The notes under the pieces were generated by a model that saw only the letters and a program-made list of their open reading frames with translations, was not told the origin of the DNA and made no database searches. The translations under genes and the position numbers were made by a program. From positions 123,658,183 to 123,722,182 of the forward strand of contig NC_089978.1 of NCBI RefSeq assembly GCF_036417845.1: DNA of 64,000 nucleotides, in the 5' to 3' direction. Positions 1-13,112 of this stretch are shown piece by piece; the first letter of the stretch is position 1, and the number at the start of each line of letters is the position of its first letter. This DNA is from Apteryx mantelli. Lineage: Eukaryota; Chordata; Aves; Apterygiformes; Apterygidae.

Positions 1-2872
1 CTGGTGTGAGGAGATGGTGATGTGTAAATGTGCATACTGAAGCAGTTGACATGCACCTCATACTTCAAAAGGCCATTTTAGACCACAAAGAACTGCAGTC
101 ACATCAGGCTTCAGTAACTTGTGCGTTAATTATGCAATAATGCTATTTTCTTTTTTAAGTTGAATATACATACTCATTGGGCTCTAAACAGATTAACAGG
201 AGATTGGCTGAAAACTGCGGCTGAATCTACCTTTCACATCTGTGAAATAATTGGGCAAAGAAGTATCACTGGTCTGTTTTGGAAAGGCAGGTAAGAGTAA
301 TAGCAGAGAATAATTGTTCCCTAGCATAACCTTCTCTTGTCATGACTTCAAACTGAGTTTGCAGCAGTCTTTTCCAGAAGGGCTGCTGGTGCTCAGCAGA
401 CCCTGGTGATTGTATTTAACCATTTTGGCCATGCAATTGTTTACACCAAAATTATCAGCAATACAGGATTAGGAAAATAAACTCATGAAAAGTGGGAAAA
501 ATAAACAAGTCTTCATTTCACGGGCTGTCAAGATTCCCTAGTTTCTCTTCTTTGCTCAGAACATATGGTAACTAGATTATTTTATTATCCCAGTGCAACT
601 GTTGAAAATGGGAAGGAGTGAAAAACTACCTTTGTGTTTCTGGAAAGGGAGATGGGATTTATGCATTAATAAGTTCATCTTTTTATTAGTATTGTATTTT
701 GCCCATCAGAATGATCAGACTGACTTCTAAGGTCGGATTTCATTGAAGGAAAACCCTCCCCAGAAAATTGCAATGGTGATTTTTATGTCTATTCATTAGG
801 ATTTATTATTTTCATTTAGCTTTCAGCAGTTGAGGATACTTGAAAATTCAAGTCAATCTCTTTCGGCTGATTGCAGTGATAGCAATCTGAGGCAGTGGTG
901 TGTGTGCTCCCTCTAGTGATCTCTGTCCAAGGACATGTGGCTTTGGTTTGGCAGTTTTCTTTGGGGAGCTCTCAGCGCTTCAGGCAAAGCATTTTCTTTC
1001 CCTAGGTAGAATTCACACCATTCTCTGCCGTTCAGTTTGGGGTGTCCGGCAAGCCCTGACTTCTCAGCAATGGTTATTTAGGTTGAGTTGCTGTTGGGGA
1101 GAGTGAAGGTGTCAGATTCTCTCATAGCTCTGCCATGGATTTGCTGAGCAGAGCAGCTGTTGTCTGACTTTTCTACACTTGTACGCAACACTTCTGAAAA
1201 TCCTTTTCAATTTACTTATACAGCTCTTTCAATTTTCAACAAACAGCAATTTTTAGAGAAGAAAAAGCAGAGCACTGACTGACGTCATGTCTGTGAAGCA
1301 CCTTACGTTGCTCAGGTAGAAGGAACTTCTAGTGGAAATGCTCCCTGGATCCATTAGTCAATGGTGTAGCACCCAGTCTGTACAGTTGTGAACTCATGGC
1401 AAATTACTCTCATGTGACCTACTGCTCTACCCATTTGATTGTACTGACTCTCCATTAATATTTGCTTAATATATTTATATTGAATGGGGAAGAAATAGAA
1501 AATAGAATGCAAAATCTAAATTTTAATGTGAATTTTGTGTTTCAGTGGTGTACAGATAAGCATATCCTCTTATGGAGAACCTAGGGTATACATGTCATGT
1601 ACCACATATTCAAATGAGAATTCAAAAGAGAAGTAATAAATACAGCTTGCTGTGTGTCAGAAATGTCTTTACTACGTCATTGCAAGTAGGAAGGGTACAA
1701 AGGCGAAGAAGGGGAAATACATTGTAGTTTTGTTCCAGCTTATCATCTAGCCTCAAAAACATGAAAAGTAAAAGCAGAGTTTCAAACCATTTAAGAGCTG
1801 TGTGTGATTATTATTATAGGACCAGCAGTGACAGGCTCTAGGTTTGCAATGGAAGGGAAAAGATTCTGCAGAAATTGTTTCTTTCTGTGCTTGGACCAAA
1901 AGGTACCTTCTGGTTGTTCTTATAGTAAATGTCAGTCTTGAACAGGATAATATGCAAAATGTAGGCATAAAAGGAAAAGGAGTGAAATGTTTGTTTAGAA
2001 TGTCTTATGAGAGCCCCTGGGAAATCTGGATTTGGATAATCAAATTATGAGTTAAGTCAGGGAAGCAGAACACGGCTTTTATTTAAAACACATTATTGAC
2101 GAGGCTGTTTCATAATGCACCCAAACCATTCTGATTTCTTACTAACATCCCAATACATCTTGATCCCTGAGCTGGAGGAAAGCCAATAGATTGTTTTGGC
2201 TCCCCTTTAGGCTTCTGAAAAGGGCCAAAAAAATGTAGCCTGCAGGGGAAGCAATGGTCTCAGCAGCTCTGCATCAGAGCTTCTGTTCCAAGCATGGGGA
2301 ATGGAAAAGATGTTGACCTCAGGGCACAGATTGTCCATTCATCATGAGGCTATAGAAAGATTCATCTAAAGATGCCCTATTCAAAGTCTTTAGAGCACTT
2401 TGGTTAGGGCATATTTTCAAATCTTGTTACTGGAGACCAGACAGAACCTTTTAATTGGTTTTTGAATATTGGAGTTATGAAATTGTCGTGATTACTAGAT
2501 TTAGTTTATGTTAAGAGAAAAATACATCCCAAATTCTATTCGTAATCAGCACCCATTGTTTCTTTACATAAATTCTGTTGCTATGTATGGCTTTATATAA
2601 AATCAGCCATTCAGTAAACATTCAAATCTTTTGCATTATTCTTTCTTAGTCAGAAATCATTTTCAAAAAAGGAGAGTGTAAAAAGAAAGCCAAAACTTAC
2701 TATCTTTTCCTAGGCAAAACTTTTCCTGATTTGAGCAGACATTTCATTCAAGCACCAGATGATTTGACTCTGAGAAAACTTTTTTCCCCCCAGTTTCACT
2801 GGGATGAAGCTTCACAAAACTAGGTTGAAACTTGTTAAGTGTTCTCTCTCTCAGAAATCTTTTGCACAAGGC

Positions 2873-2898
2873 AAAAAAAAATATATATATATATATAT
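2873..2898. repeat. A-run plus (AT)n microsatellite
   Basis: Nine A residues are followed directly by about nine AT units. This is a simple short tandem repeat and its length is likely polymorphic. Nothing nearby marks it as the tail of a retrotransposon. Confidence 0.9.
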
Positions 2899-4744
2899 GT
2901 GAACAGAGTAAAAAGACCTCATGATTCAGACCACTGACAGTTCTGTGGCAGAAGAAACTAGGCTTTTCCATGGAAACCAAGTATTCTCCAGAAGAACTCC
3001 CTCCTTCCCCACCCATCCTGGCCATACAAGGACTAATTGTGGTGTCAGCTGCTGCAGGAATGCAAGGCATGTATCTTGTGTATCAGAAGAATAGTAACTG
3101 CTGTCAGCAGCATTCCTCTTACTCCAGCCAGGATTGATGACACAGGGAGCTGTTTACACAGTCTTTATTCAGTCTACAACAGGAGAAAAAGCCTTAATTT
3201 TTTTTTTAAAAGCTTTTATGTATATAGCAAGTACATTTACCTTTTGGAAAATATATAGTGTTAGTGTTTTCCCACTGCTGGCTACATGCTCAAGGCATCC
3301 TGGAAACCACAGATATTTGGGGTTGCAACTGTGCTATTTCCTTTTTGCAAAGGGTAGCTAGAATTTTCTTCTAAGTAACAATATGAAAGTTCTGGCCCAC
3401 CAAATGGAAGATGACTAGGCAGTTGTGTTTGGAGTGGGGGCATCTTTTCTGCTCCACCAGCTGAAATGCCACTCTTGGAAGAATAGTAAGCTAAGCATTA
3501 CTCCAGTATTTTAACTCAATTCTCATATCAAAGCTTGCATTAACTTGTAAGGGAGCTGCATGCATGGAGGGCTACTAAAATAGGGCCCTAATACTTCAAT
3601 CCAGCTACAAACCAAGACATTGATATAACTGACTTCTGGAGTTCAAGTGCTCTATCTAGAGCATCTAATAAACAAAACAGAGTGTGCCACTGTGGAATAC
3701 AGAGTTTCTGTTATCTGCCTCTTTACATTTCACTCATTCTGCATGAATGGAAATCAAATAGCTGGAGAACACCAAGTTAGTGACTACAGATGGACATGAA
3801 GAAATGGGTCCCCACTATTCTACATGGCTCGTCTTGACAGGCTGCGATTTGAAAATAAAATAAAATATGTAATTTCTCTTATTCAGGATGTTCACAGAGT
3901 TGAATTTTTAGTGCCTTGTGCAGATAGCTTAACATGGAAGACTTCTTGTTATTTTTTCAGCAGGCTAAATTTGGTCCAGGAAAACAGTAGAAGCAACCAA
4001 AAAATTAATTTTTATTAAGGACAGCAGAAATTTTTTGTTAACTGCCAAGTCTTATTGAGATATACTGTACAAGTGAATGCATTCAGAGCTGTAGATGGGA
4101 CAACTGAGTGCAAATATAAATCCTCGCAGAATATCTCGTAAGAACATACCTTTTTATTTTTATTTCCCCTTCATTGACTCAGGTCACTGAAGATATCGGT
4201 TGCTACCCATAACTCAAGAGTCCCAACAGTGCTTCAGACAATTGAGCTGCTAAGAATTCGAAAGTAGTTTAGGCTTGAATTTTGCATACATAAATAGGAT
4301 AGTGAGGAAGTTCATTCCAGGGTTTTTTCCAAGGTAAACAAGACTCCAAGAGTCTGTTCCTACCTCTGCTAGAGCTTGCTGTGTTCAGCCTACCTGCATT
4401 TCCATTGTTTGAGGGAGAAATACAATTGGGCGGTGATGGGATAGTAATTTTTACCCAGATGTATTTTGAGAAATAACGTTTGTGAAATATTGAGCTCATG
4501 GACAAAAGTTACTCTGCACTTTTTAAAATGGCAGTGCTGGGATTCAACATCTTTAATTCCCTAAGGTGCCTATTCAACCACATAGCAATGGCATTCATGT
4601 TCAGTTAGATTGATACATGTTTTGTCTTCCAGTGACTTTTAAAGTAGTTATTCCAGGTTCAAATGGGTATAAATCAGAATAGCATTCTGTCTTTCTTCAA
4701 GCCTGATCTGCTTTTTCGCAAGTTTCTATCTGAGCTGAAGATAC

Positions 4745-4825
4745 ACGTGCGCGCACACACACACCTCTCTCTCATGGAGCCAGCTGTCTTACAGTAAAAA
4801 AAAAAAAACAAAAAAACCCCCCAAA
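4745..4825. repeat. CG/CA-CT microsatellite and A-rich tract
   Basis: Alternating purine-pyrimidine sequence (GCGCGCACACACAC) runs into CTCTCTCT. About 20 bases later comes an A-rich tract that grades into C-rich sequence. The alternating part could in principle adopt Z-DNA. It looks like two simple repeats side by side and not a mobile-element tail. Confidence 0.8.
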
Positions 4826-5534
4826 CCCAGAAAACCTGATTCCATTAAAAATGTACTATAGCATTGTTGCTTAGATGACAGGTGCAGGTTACATTTGTAG
4901 CAGTCAAGAAACATAGCTGATAAATAAACATTTTCTGGCTGTTAAGCTTTGCATAGCTGTTGGCACCATCCTGGGGCTACTTAACAAAATTTAAAGTAGT
5001 AACAGTTGACTCATTTTATCGCTTTAATGAGAAAAAGCATCAGGAGTTTGAGAGTCTAGAAAAAATCTATTAAAAAGTGATAATTAAATATAGAGATAAA
5101 ATTAAGTACTCTTTAAGGGATGTTAGAATGTCATGTATTCCATAAGCATTATGTTTTTTAGCACAAGTGCCATTTTCTGGAAAACAGATGCAATATTTAT
5201 AACCTAACCATAACCTTGAATAGGATGTTTGGAAAAGGTTATGGAGACTAAAGAGCATGTTGTTTCTTTGTCAGTTATATTATTTAAGATCCTGACTTGT
5301 TATTACTATTTTGATCCTGACTTAACCATAGAGAGAGTTTTAATAGTCTCCATTTCAAATTATGTTGCCTCAGAAAGCCATAAGAGGAGAAACATTCTCT
5401 AATTCTTAATTTTCCTAGGTTTGTGTCAAAATATTAAAATATAAGCACAAAAAAATGCTCTTGATTTTTTTAAAGTTTTTTTGTGTAAATAATAAAAGTA
5501 AAAACTAGAAGAGATTAATCTGAGTTAATTTTTA

Positions 5535-5935
5535 AAATGGATTTCATTGTCCAAGGCAGCAGTGAAATGCCATCTGGAATACTGTGGGCTGTTCTGGTCA
5601 TCTAAGCCCAAGAAAGCTGAACTGTAATTAGAACAGGGGAAGAGAGGTTTTTTTTGAAAAAGTTCAGAGGAAAGCTGTTCTTCCTTCTGAGAAAAAAAAA
5701 TAAGAAGCTTGGCACATTCATCGAGCGAAATGATGGCTACAAGAAGATAAGATATTGCCTGTAGTATATGGAGCAGAGAGGGAGAAGAGACATTTAACCC
5801 AAAGGACAGTGTTGTTATGAGGATAAATTGGAATAAATTGGCTATGAATGAATTTGGGATGAAAATTAAGCAAATTTCTAGCAAGTTGCAGAGCAGAGCG
5901 GTCAAAAATTTTTGACCTTGATCAATATGTCAGGG
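5535..5935 (+). mobile_element. Old CR1 LINE fragment, 3' part of ORF2
   Basis: The wording follows the part of CR1 just upstream of its 3' end: a 'ctggaatactgtgggctgttctgg' type phrase near 5573, then 'gatggctacaagaagataag' near 5731, 'aaaggacagtgttgttatgagg' near 5800 and 'ggataaattggaataaattgg' near 5821. The order and plus orientation agree with CR1, but divergence is much greater than in the copy at 32.5 kb, so this is an older subfamily. There is no intact frame and both ends are blurred. Assignment is by recognition of consensus-like phrases, not alignment. Confidence 0.7.
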
Positions 5936-7439
5936 AATTTTGATAATGCTGCATATAATGAAACAGGCTGGGGATTTCTTTACTCCTGTAAACAATGTTA
6001 AAACCATCTGTGGATTTATTCTAAATTTAAGCAGTTTTTTAACTCAGTTCTCATTCTGTACTTTAAACTGGGTTAAGGCCATTTGACTTTTGAAAGAGAA
6101 TCTCTAAGCAGGAGTTTTAATGCAGTGAAACTCAGTCACATCACTCAAGTGTGTTTGTGGGGACTGGTAGGGATCTCTCGTCTCATCCAGGCCTCTGCCC
6201 TGATGATGCAGTCATGATGTCATCATGTAACCGTCCCTATAAACACACCAGCACTGGTGAGCTGCAAGACCTTTTGCCTTCGGATATGATAAATAGTAAT
6301 TTTATGAGGAGGTAATTCTCTCTTTTGAAAGCTCTCTCCTCAAACTCTAACTCAGAAAGAAAAAAAGAATTTGTTCAAACAGAGTAAAGACCCAGAAAGC
6401 AATTGGGAATTGCTTCCTTTATTGTTGAAGATACCTTAAGCCAAATCTCAAATTCAGTTTCCCTAGACTTTAAACTGTACTTTTGTACAATGTGAATGTG
6501 TGCTAGTTCCAAGGCAGGCTGTCTCTGGCAGGGCTTTTGACTGCTTTAACAAAGGCAGGTAAGTGGTTTGTTCTGCTGATACATGTTTGTCTACGCACAG
6601 TTACAAGTATGGGTTCTTTGGTCTAGTCAGTTCAAGAATTTTCTGCCTTCTTCTATTTTAATATTTGAAAACTTCTTCCTGATTTCCAAATTTCAGTTCC
6701 TGTTCTGCCTGCCCTCTCCACCCCCTTTTCCTTGGTGGGGAGGCAGAGACTGCAAGGGAAGAGGTGTTTCTGTTTTATTTTTTTAACATGATAACTTCAG
6801 CAGTCTTACTGCCCGTATGGTCCCTCAGACAGTCTGGTTGGTACAGCGCAAGAAATGGTAAAACTGGTTGGAGCTGAACCAAGCAGTGGGGGAACTCCTT
6901 GACCCAGCTTTGCTGCCAGGGAACTGCTTGTATAACTTTACCATTAACATAATGTTTATGCCTACATTGTACAAGAATTATTAGATAGCTGACAGGTAAT
7001 AAAATGAGGCGCTTAAAAGGTTAGGAGTTGGGCCTGTTTCCCAAATTCTAATATAGGGCCATTCTGGCAGCTTGCTAGGAGCACAGACTTTACATCTAAT
7101 GAATATATCCATTTATTAAAAAGTGGCTGTGTATATTTATGTGGGTTTTGGTTTATTCCTGCAGCTTAGATGGAGGATCCTAGGTGTACAACTAAGTGAC
7201 ACCAAGACTGATGAAAAGGATGTGACTATAACTCTGTTAATTGACATTGGTATTAAGAGTCCTCTGAGAGTAACCTAGTAGCAGGAGAGCGCTGGCGTGC
7301 AAGGCGCTCTTTCTTGTTTCTGTCATTTTTCATATGCTGGCGACAGACTGGATGGGATCACACGAATTTGGCTCTGAGAATTAAGAAGAGCCTTTCAGCA
7401 TGTTTGCACTTGGTGTTATTGGAAGATCCCACTGGAAGA

Positions 7440-7720
7440 CAGACCTGACCCCAGTTTAAGACAACTTTCTCCATATATGAATTTACCATTGATGCGATTT
7501 ATTTGCACAGCTGTTCAGCTGTAATTATGCAGGACCTTTAGGCAGTTGGCTATAACAGGCCTTGAACACGGTGAGCGTAGATGTTTTATTGTGTAACACA
7601 GCTCCTGGGTCTGCGAACGCTGACCTAAATTAGGGCTGTTGCAATTCTGTCCTCTCCCTGCCTTCAGCCGCTACTCTTGCCAGTGCTGTTGATTCAGGGA
7701 GCTGAGCTGGCCAAAAACTA
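7440..7720. promoter_or_regulatory. Possible conserved non-coding element
   Basis: This block lacks low-complexity sequence and repeats. It contains several homeobox or E-box-like words: a CAGCTGTTCAGCTG pair near 7509, TAATTATGCA near 7521 and GATTTATTTGCA near 7496. It also keeps several CpGs in otherwise CpG-poor DNA (GATGCG, CACGGTGAGCG, GCGAACGC). Such composition is typical of vertebrate conserved enhancers, but I cannot see conservation from one sequence, so this is inference only. Confidence 0.22.
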
Positions 7721-8089
7721 ACTCTAAACAAAAATGGTTAATTTTCAGATGGATCAGTTCCCTCAGCCTGCTCGCTGTGCAACTGGGGCTGACTTAAGCT
7801 CTCTGCAGCTGTGCCAAATGATTCAGCCAGACGGGTATCCCTTCAACACTCATTCATGAGTACTACAATAATGTTGGCTGAGGTAGAGATGTGGTTTGGT
7901 TTTGTTTGTTTACGAGCCACACTGAAGCTCTGTTCTCTTCTTAAGTCTGAAAAACATATACAGTGAGTTTTGTTCTGTTTACTGTGAATTTTAGAGCAAA
8001 TGCAGCAATGTCTCAGTCTCCAAAAATTCACCACATGATTTCATTTTGCCAAATGAAATTGTAACTGCTGTGTTGCTATTGCAGTCATC

Positions 8090-8695
8090 GCTCATGGGCA
8101 TGCACTTTGCAGGAAAACACCTCTGAAGCCAGGCCATGCACAACCTTCGTGATGGGGTGCTCTGCTTTTATATTCAGGTAGGCCCACAACTGGCCAAGGG
8201 AGTTTTTGTGGGCTGCCACCTGGCTTGGAAGCTATTGTCAGGGCACCTGTGGGCACTAATTGCCCTGGCCAGCCTCACCTAGGGTCCCCCATGCCCTGCC
8301 CCTCACAGAGACTGTGGCCATCCCTCTGGGATGTCTGGAGCTGGCGCAGTTTTTGGTGGTGATTTGAGCTTAATAACTATATCTTTCCGTTAACCTTCTG
8401 GCTGAGGCAGGTGTCCTTGCTTGTCGTGATGGCTTAAGGATTTTTAACCAAATGTGTCTTTTTCCCCCTGCTTGGTGACTGCCGGGGTGTAATCCGTAGC
8501 TTACGCTGCTGGGGAAATGCCAGGCGTGACTGGGGGTTTGCAATGCAGCTATGCTTGAGCAGCTCAAGCTGCTGGCGATGGCACTGGGCTCCGCGCTGGG
8601 GCTGGGCTGCTCCTGCCAAGAGCTCGCAGGTTCAGCTGGCCTAGGGTTGCCGGCTGGCTCCTCACTGCAGGGAAACAGCGGTTGCTGCATGAATC
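8090..8695. other. GC-richer unassigned segment
   Basis: The segment is visibly richer in G and C than its flanks and holds a minus-strand open frame of about 106 codons (8370-8690). The inferred peptide is rich in Ser, Pro, Ala and Gln with no domain features. Low stop frequency is expected from the composition. I see no start context, splice sites or repeat signature that would support a gene. Confidence 0.4.
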
Positions 8696-10939
8696 TAACA
8701 GCAAGAAAGAGTAAGAATTTCTAGCATCCTCCCCCTTCAAAAACAGAGATTTGGGGGAAAAAAATCATACAGACCCTTTTCATTTTGCTTTAAGCTTCTT
8801 TGAGGTTGGGGAGGATTAGCTATATTGAGAACCACTGCAAAGTCATCCCTGAAGTCTGAAAATCAAATTTACATTTGTCTAGTGCAGTCACTCCTGAATG
8901 TATTTAGCTGTATTGTTTTTTTGCCTATAAAATACCTCCTGCTACTTCTGTTTTCTTTATTTAAGACTACGTATATTCTAGCCGTTTCTAATTAGAAATG
9001 ACACTTGGAAAGTGTAGCATGTTTTCTTTCATGATATGTGCAGATTGAGTCATTCATAAAGGGACTGTCTAGACTGACTTTTTCTAAAGCTGTTCAAGAT
9101 GCAGTGTGTGTTTCCCTTTGGTTTTTGTAATCAAATTTTAATAAATCTCCAAGTGTGCAGTGCATGGTAAGTTTGTGTTCTAGCTTCTGTAAAGGTTAAA
9201 AAGTAATCAGTTCCTTGTTTTGGGATGGAGTTAATCAGGGAGACAGTCTGCAAGAGGAACATCCTTTTGAGAAAAATCTTTCCTCCAGTCTTTCTGTGTT
9301 GTAGGGGTTTCAGTTTACCACGGGAGGGAAGGGTGGGGGTTTGTGAGAACCGTAGCACAGAGGCTCCAGGTTAGACCTGGAGCACAGAAACCACAGTGCC
9401 ATAGCTCCAGTTCTCATGCTGCTTTAGTCACTGGTCTTGTAAAAAATGAAACAAATACATATGTACTTCTCTTCACCCTTTCCCTCTGAATGGTCAAGTT
9501 TAACAAGGCACACAGAGAGCTAATTGCTGTTTAGAAAACACCATAAACTCTCTTGGGCTCCTGTGAGGATTAATTAGTTAATGGTTGTAAAAAGCTTTGA
9601 AGATGAAAATAACCAAGTGTTATTTATTAGAACACAGCTTAACACAGCTCCTGCTGGTTGTATTAGTGAGGGAAGGGAGAGGGAAGAGAGAAGAAAAAGT
9701 TCTCAGTCACAGCTTAAAATGTGGAACTGCTGCTGTGCAGGGCACTACGGGGCTCTGCAACAAGAACGAGCAGGGTGCTTCGATGGGGCAGCTCCGTGCA
9801 CCGGATACAGGGCCCTGCTGTCAGGCTAAGCCTGCTCGAGCTTTTGGACAGCAGGCACAAGACACCCTAAGCTTGTTTGTTTAAAAATAAAATCCTGTTT
9901 TATCTCAGCTAATCCTTGCCCATGATGTACTCACTTGTCACTTAGTGTTAGTGTTTTCTTTCTTCCTCTTCAGGCTGTGTTTTAGGTAAATAAAACTAAA
10001 TGCTGATTTAAAGGTGAAGGAAACAGGAATACTTCTATGGTAATTGCTATCAGACATGCTGTTAACTTCCCTTTTTCCTGGCTCCTGGGAGAAAGATGGA
10101 TGAGCAGAACTGAGCAGTAATGTGTTCAGATGACTTGCCTCCCACGGAGTAGTGATGTATTGGGCAACCTCAGGCCAGGTTGTTTTTCAATATTATACTG
10201 CAAGGTAAGACTTGACTTTTCAATGTGTTGTTTTGAAGATTTTAATAGAGGTGTAAATACACAGAGCCCATTACAAACAGAAATCTTCTGCAGAGCGTAC
10301 TTTCTAAATGTGACAAAATGAAACAAGAGACAGTAGATTGGGGAAAGAAATGCTGTGATACTGTTGAGGGGGAGGTGAATGCAGGAAGGGATGGAAGGAT
10401 GTGCATAGAAAAGGAAGAGCTAGGGAGTACTTTATCACAGGGAATAGTGTGAGAGAAACAGGAAGCAGCAGCCTCCTCCCAGAAGGTTTTCCTCAAAGGA
10501 TTAAGAAATGGAGTGAAGAAAGAGTACAGGAAGGAAAAGGAATAGGAATATGTATCCAGGCATACCGAGGAGTCCAGTCCAATCCTCTCCTCAGGTTTTT
10601 TTTCTGTAGAAAGTGGGAGTGAGCTATGGCTAACACACGCAGTAGGTCTACCCCAGTAAAGAGGTAGGATGGGGCTGATTTGCTGCTGGCCCAAGAATAG
10701 CTTCTGTGCCTGAAATACAGGGTCTGCAAGAATGCTTCATTCTCCCCTTTAGAGAAGCACTGGAGTTATTGAAAATTGCCATTAATACCTGGAAGTTCAT
10801 ACCTCAGTGACAGGTGAAGAGAAAACAAATATATTTTGTGAAGAACCTGCCTGTCATGGCTGATGAGGATAACAGCAATATAAATACTTGGTGCTACCAA
10901 GGCAATCCTCCAAGCACTGAGGGAAAACTGTGAACAGAA

Positions 10940-13112
10940 ATCATCCAAAGGAAAAAATCAGAAAGAAAGCGTAAATAAAGATAGGACTTATGTTAGGTGA
11001 ATGGTCCAAAAATGCAGTATTCCATTGCCAAGATATACAGCAGCTTTGTTGAAAAGCCTGTGTTGGTTCGGTAATATAATGGAGTTGGAAATTAAAAATA
11101 AAAAAAAAGGGTGTATAAAAAATACAGACCAGGAAATAAAAAGCAATCATTATTGATCTGAAGTTATGAAACAAAGAAAAGTCATGGAGAATTTCATGTC
11201 TTGCAAGACTGAGAACAGTAAGAAGGTTTTGTGGTAGATATTTAAATCTATTAGGAATCTTGGTAATTGTACATGTCTGTCCCGAGGAGAGGGAAATAAT
11301 AAAAATATTTGCACAGAAGAAGCAGATGGATTCAATAAACATTTCTGTTCTCTGTTTGGAAACCATCAGACTGATATACTTGTATCACCTAAGGGTGAAA
11401 ATGTATTTTCTAAGTCATTAGTAACTTAGAACGCTACTTGATAATCTGCAGGCTGACAGAAGTTGCTGCCAGGTATCCTAAAGGCATAGACTGAGAAGCC
11501 CTCTCTCCTCTTGGCTCTCATTTATTTTTAAAATTTGGATTATTGAGATCTCTAGAGGGATGTCTTAAAGCTCTAAAAGTTTTCAAAAAGGGCCAGAGGC
11601 AATAGTCCTGGGAGGGTGGGCAACAGTGAAATCCAGAAGATAATAATATCTCTGACAGCCAGTGTGGCCCTATAGTCTTGTCAGATATCTCCATTTTTTT
11701 ACTGTTCAGCCATACAAACTAGGGAAATATACAGAAGTAAGGACCGTTTATAGGAAGTCTGACTTAGAACCACAGATAAAGGACTGAGTGGGACCATTTG
11801 GACCATGGAACTGAAGTCTTGTCCCTGCAACTGAAGGCGGGTGGACGTTAGACATTTGGACAGATGCCACGAAGCCCATGCTGTTGCACAGGGAATGAGC
11901 AAGACTGACTGTGGGCTTCAGCTGTGTCCCATTCCACACAGTAGGAGGGATTTCATTAGATGAAAATGCCTGGATATTCCTAGAAAGCGGATCATACATA
12001 ATACTATAGAGGAAGGCAAAAAACATCCCCAAACTGTCTCTTCTAGGCTCACCTTGAAAGAGGAAAAATTCCATTATATTTTTAATAGAGAACATGTTAA
12101 ATAAGTAAAATATTGAATAATTAGCAAACTTTGAAGAATAGTTTAGTGTAATCAGTGAGTGAAGATGTGAGAAGGAGGTTCTGCACAGGTCAAACTTGAT
12201 TTCAGTGCTATTTCATATTTTCAGCAATGGATGTTAAATTATTGCTGCTAACATTTTTAGATGTATTGCAGAAGTGCTCCGTCAAAGAGCAAAGAAGAGG
12301 CAGTCCTTCATGGACATCAGGAATGCTAAGCAACAGAGTCCATTTGAATGAAAGGCACTTTAACACAAGAAAAAACAAATGATGTGTCTACAAACAAAGA
12401 ACAACATAAACAGAATGGGAGGAAAGGAAAGCAGTGACTCTGAGAAGGAGTTTAGAGTGGACATTTGATCACCATGAGAGTCCGGTGGAATTCAATGGCA
12501 GAAAGGTCAGCATGAACCTTGGACATACAGAGAAAAAAATGTCTGAAAGTAGCAAGGTAATTTTCTGTGTAAGTACAAGATAGACAGAGTTGAATATTGT
12601 TTCCATTTCGTACTTTTAAAAAGGATATTAAAAAATTATAGAGAGCGAGGAAGAGAGCAATGCTAATTATTCAAGGGGAAGAGGAGAGACTGTATAGTGA
12701 GACACTCGCAGACCAAGTTGTTCTTTATACCAGAGGAGACTGAGAAGTGACTCGATTAGTGTGCAAGTGCTCCATGGGAAGAAAAAGTAGATAGAAACGG
12801 ACTCCTTAATTTAGCAGAGAAAAACACAACAAGAACTAGTATCTGGAAACTCAGCCAGACAAACTCAAATGAAATATTAGGCATGCATTTTGTATTATAT
12901 TTGTTTAGCTGTTGTTAACCGCTGGGGAAGAGAATACGCAACAACAAAGGGAAGGCAGGGATTTCTTCACATTAAGGCCAGCTGTCTTTCGGGGTGATAT
13001 TCTTTAGCCAGCTGTGAGCCTGGCTGTTTAATACAGGGCAATACAGCAGTGTCTCAAATACAGGCTGTCACCAAAGACTCTTTCTGTCCAAAAGGCTGTT
13101 TTAAAAGGTATG
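10940..13112 (+). mobile_element. Ancient L3/CR1-type LINE, about 2.2 kb, heavily decayed
   Basis: The block follows the order of an amniote L3/CR1-type LINE ORF2 and 3' UTR. Recognisable phrases are 'gaagcagatggattcaataa' near 11317 followed by 'catttctgttctctgtttgg'; 'gactctgagaaggagtttag' near 12436; the 'gaggagactgagaagtgact' segment near 12733; 'aacaagaactagtatctgga' near 12827 with 'agccagacaaactcaaat' just after; and a 3'-UTR-like end from about 12900 to 13110. Frames are broken throughout, so no protein can be made. The middle (about 11650-12250) is poorly recognisable and could hold an insertion or fast-decayed sequence. Boundaries are approximate. It is much older than the CR1 at 32.5 kb. 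Confidence 0.65.

Larger units (their letters stand above)
1..5534. other. Intergenic stretch without a recognisable gene
   Basis: I find no exon with convincing splice sites and homology, no RNA gene and no recognisable transposon. Open frames reach 108 codons at most and lie on both strands without protein-like features. Local low-complexity tracts at 2.88 kb and 4.75 kb are listed separately. A strong donor-like CAG/GTAAGA occurs near 292, but the only acceptor upstream has no pyrimidine tract. Confidence 0.55.
5936..10930. other. Intergenic stretch; no gene recognised
   Basis: No homology-supported exon is visible. A donor-like GCAG/GTAAGT at 6558 has a possible acceptor at 6476 with an 82-bp open interval, which is within chance expectation. 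A segment at 7440-7720 looks like conserved non-coding DNA. A GC-richer segment at 8090-8690 holds open frames on the minus strand that I attribute to composition. Confidence 0.5.

Noticed and set aside
6477..6558. 82-bp open interval between TTTCCCTAG and GCAG/GTAAGT
   Set aside because: Acceptor pyrimidine tract is short and an open frame of 27 codons is expected often by chance.
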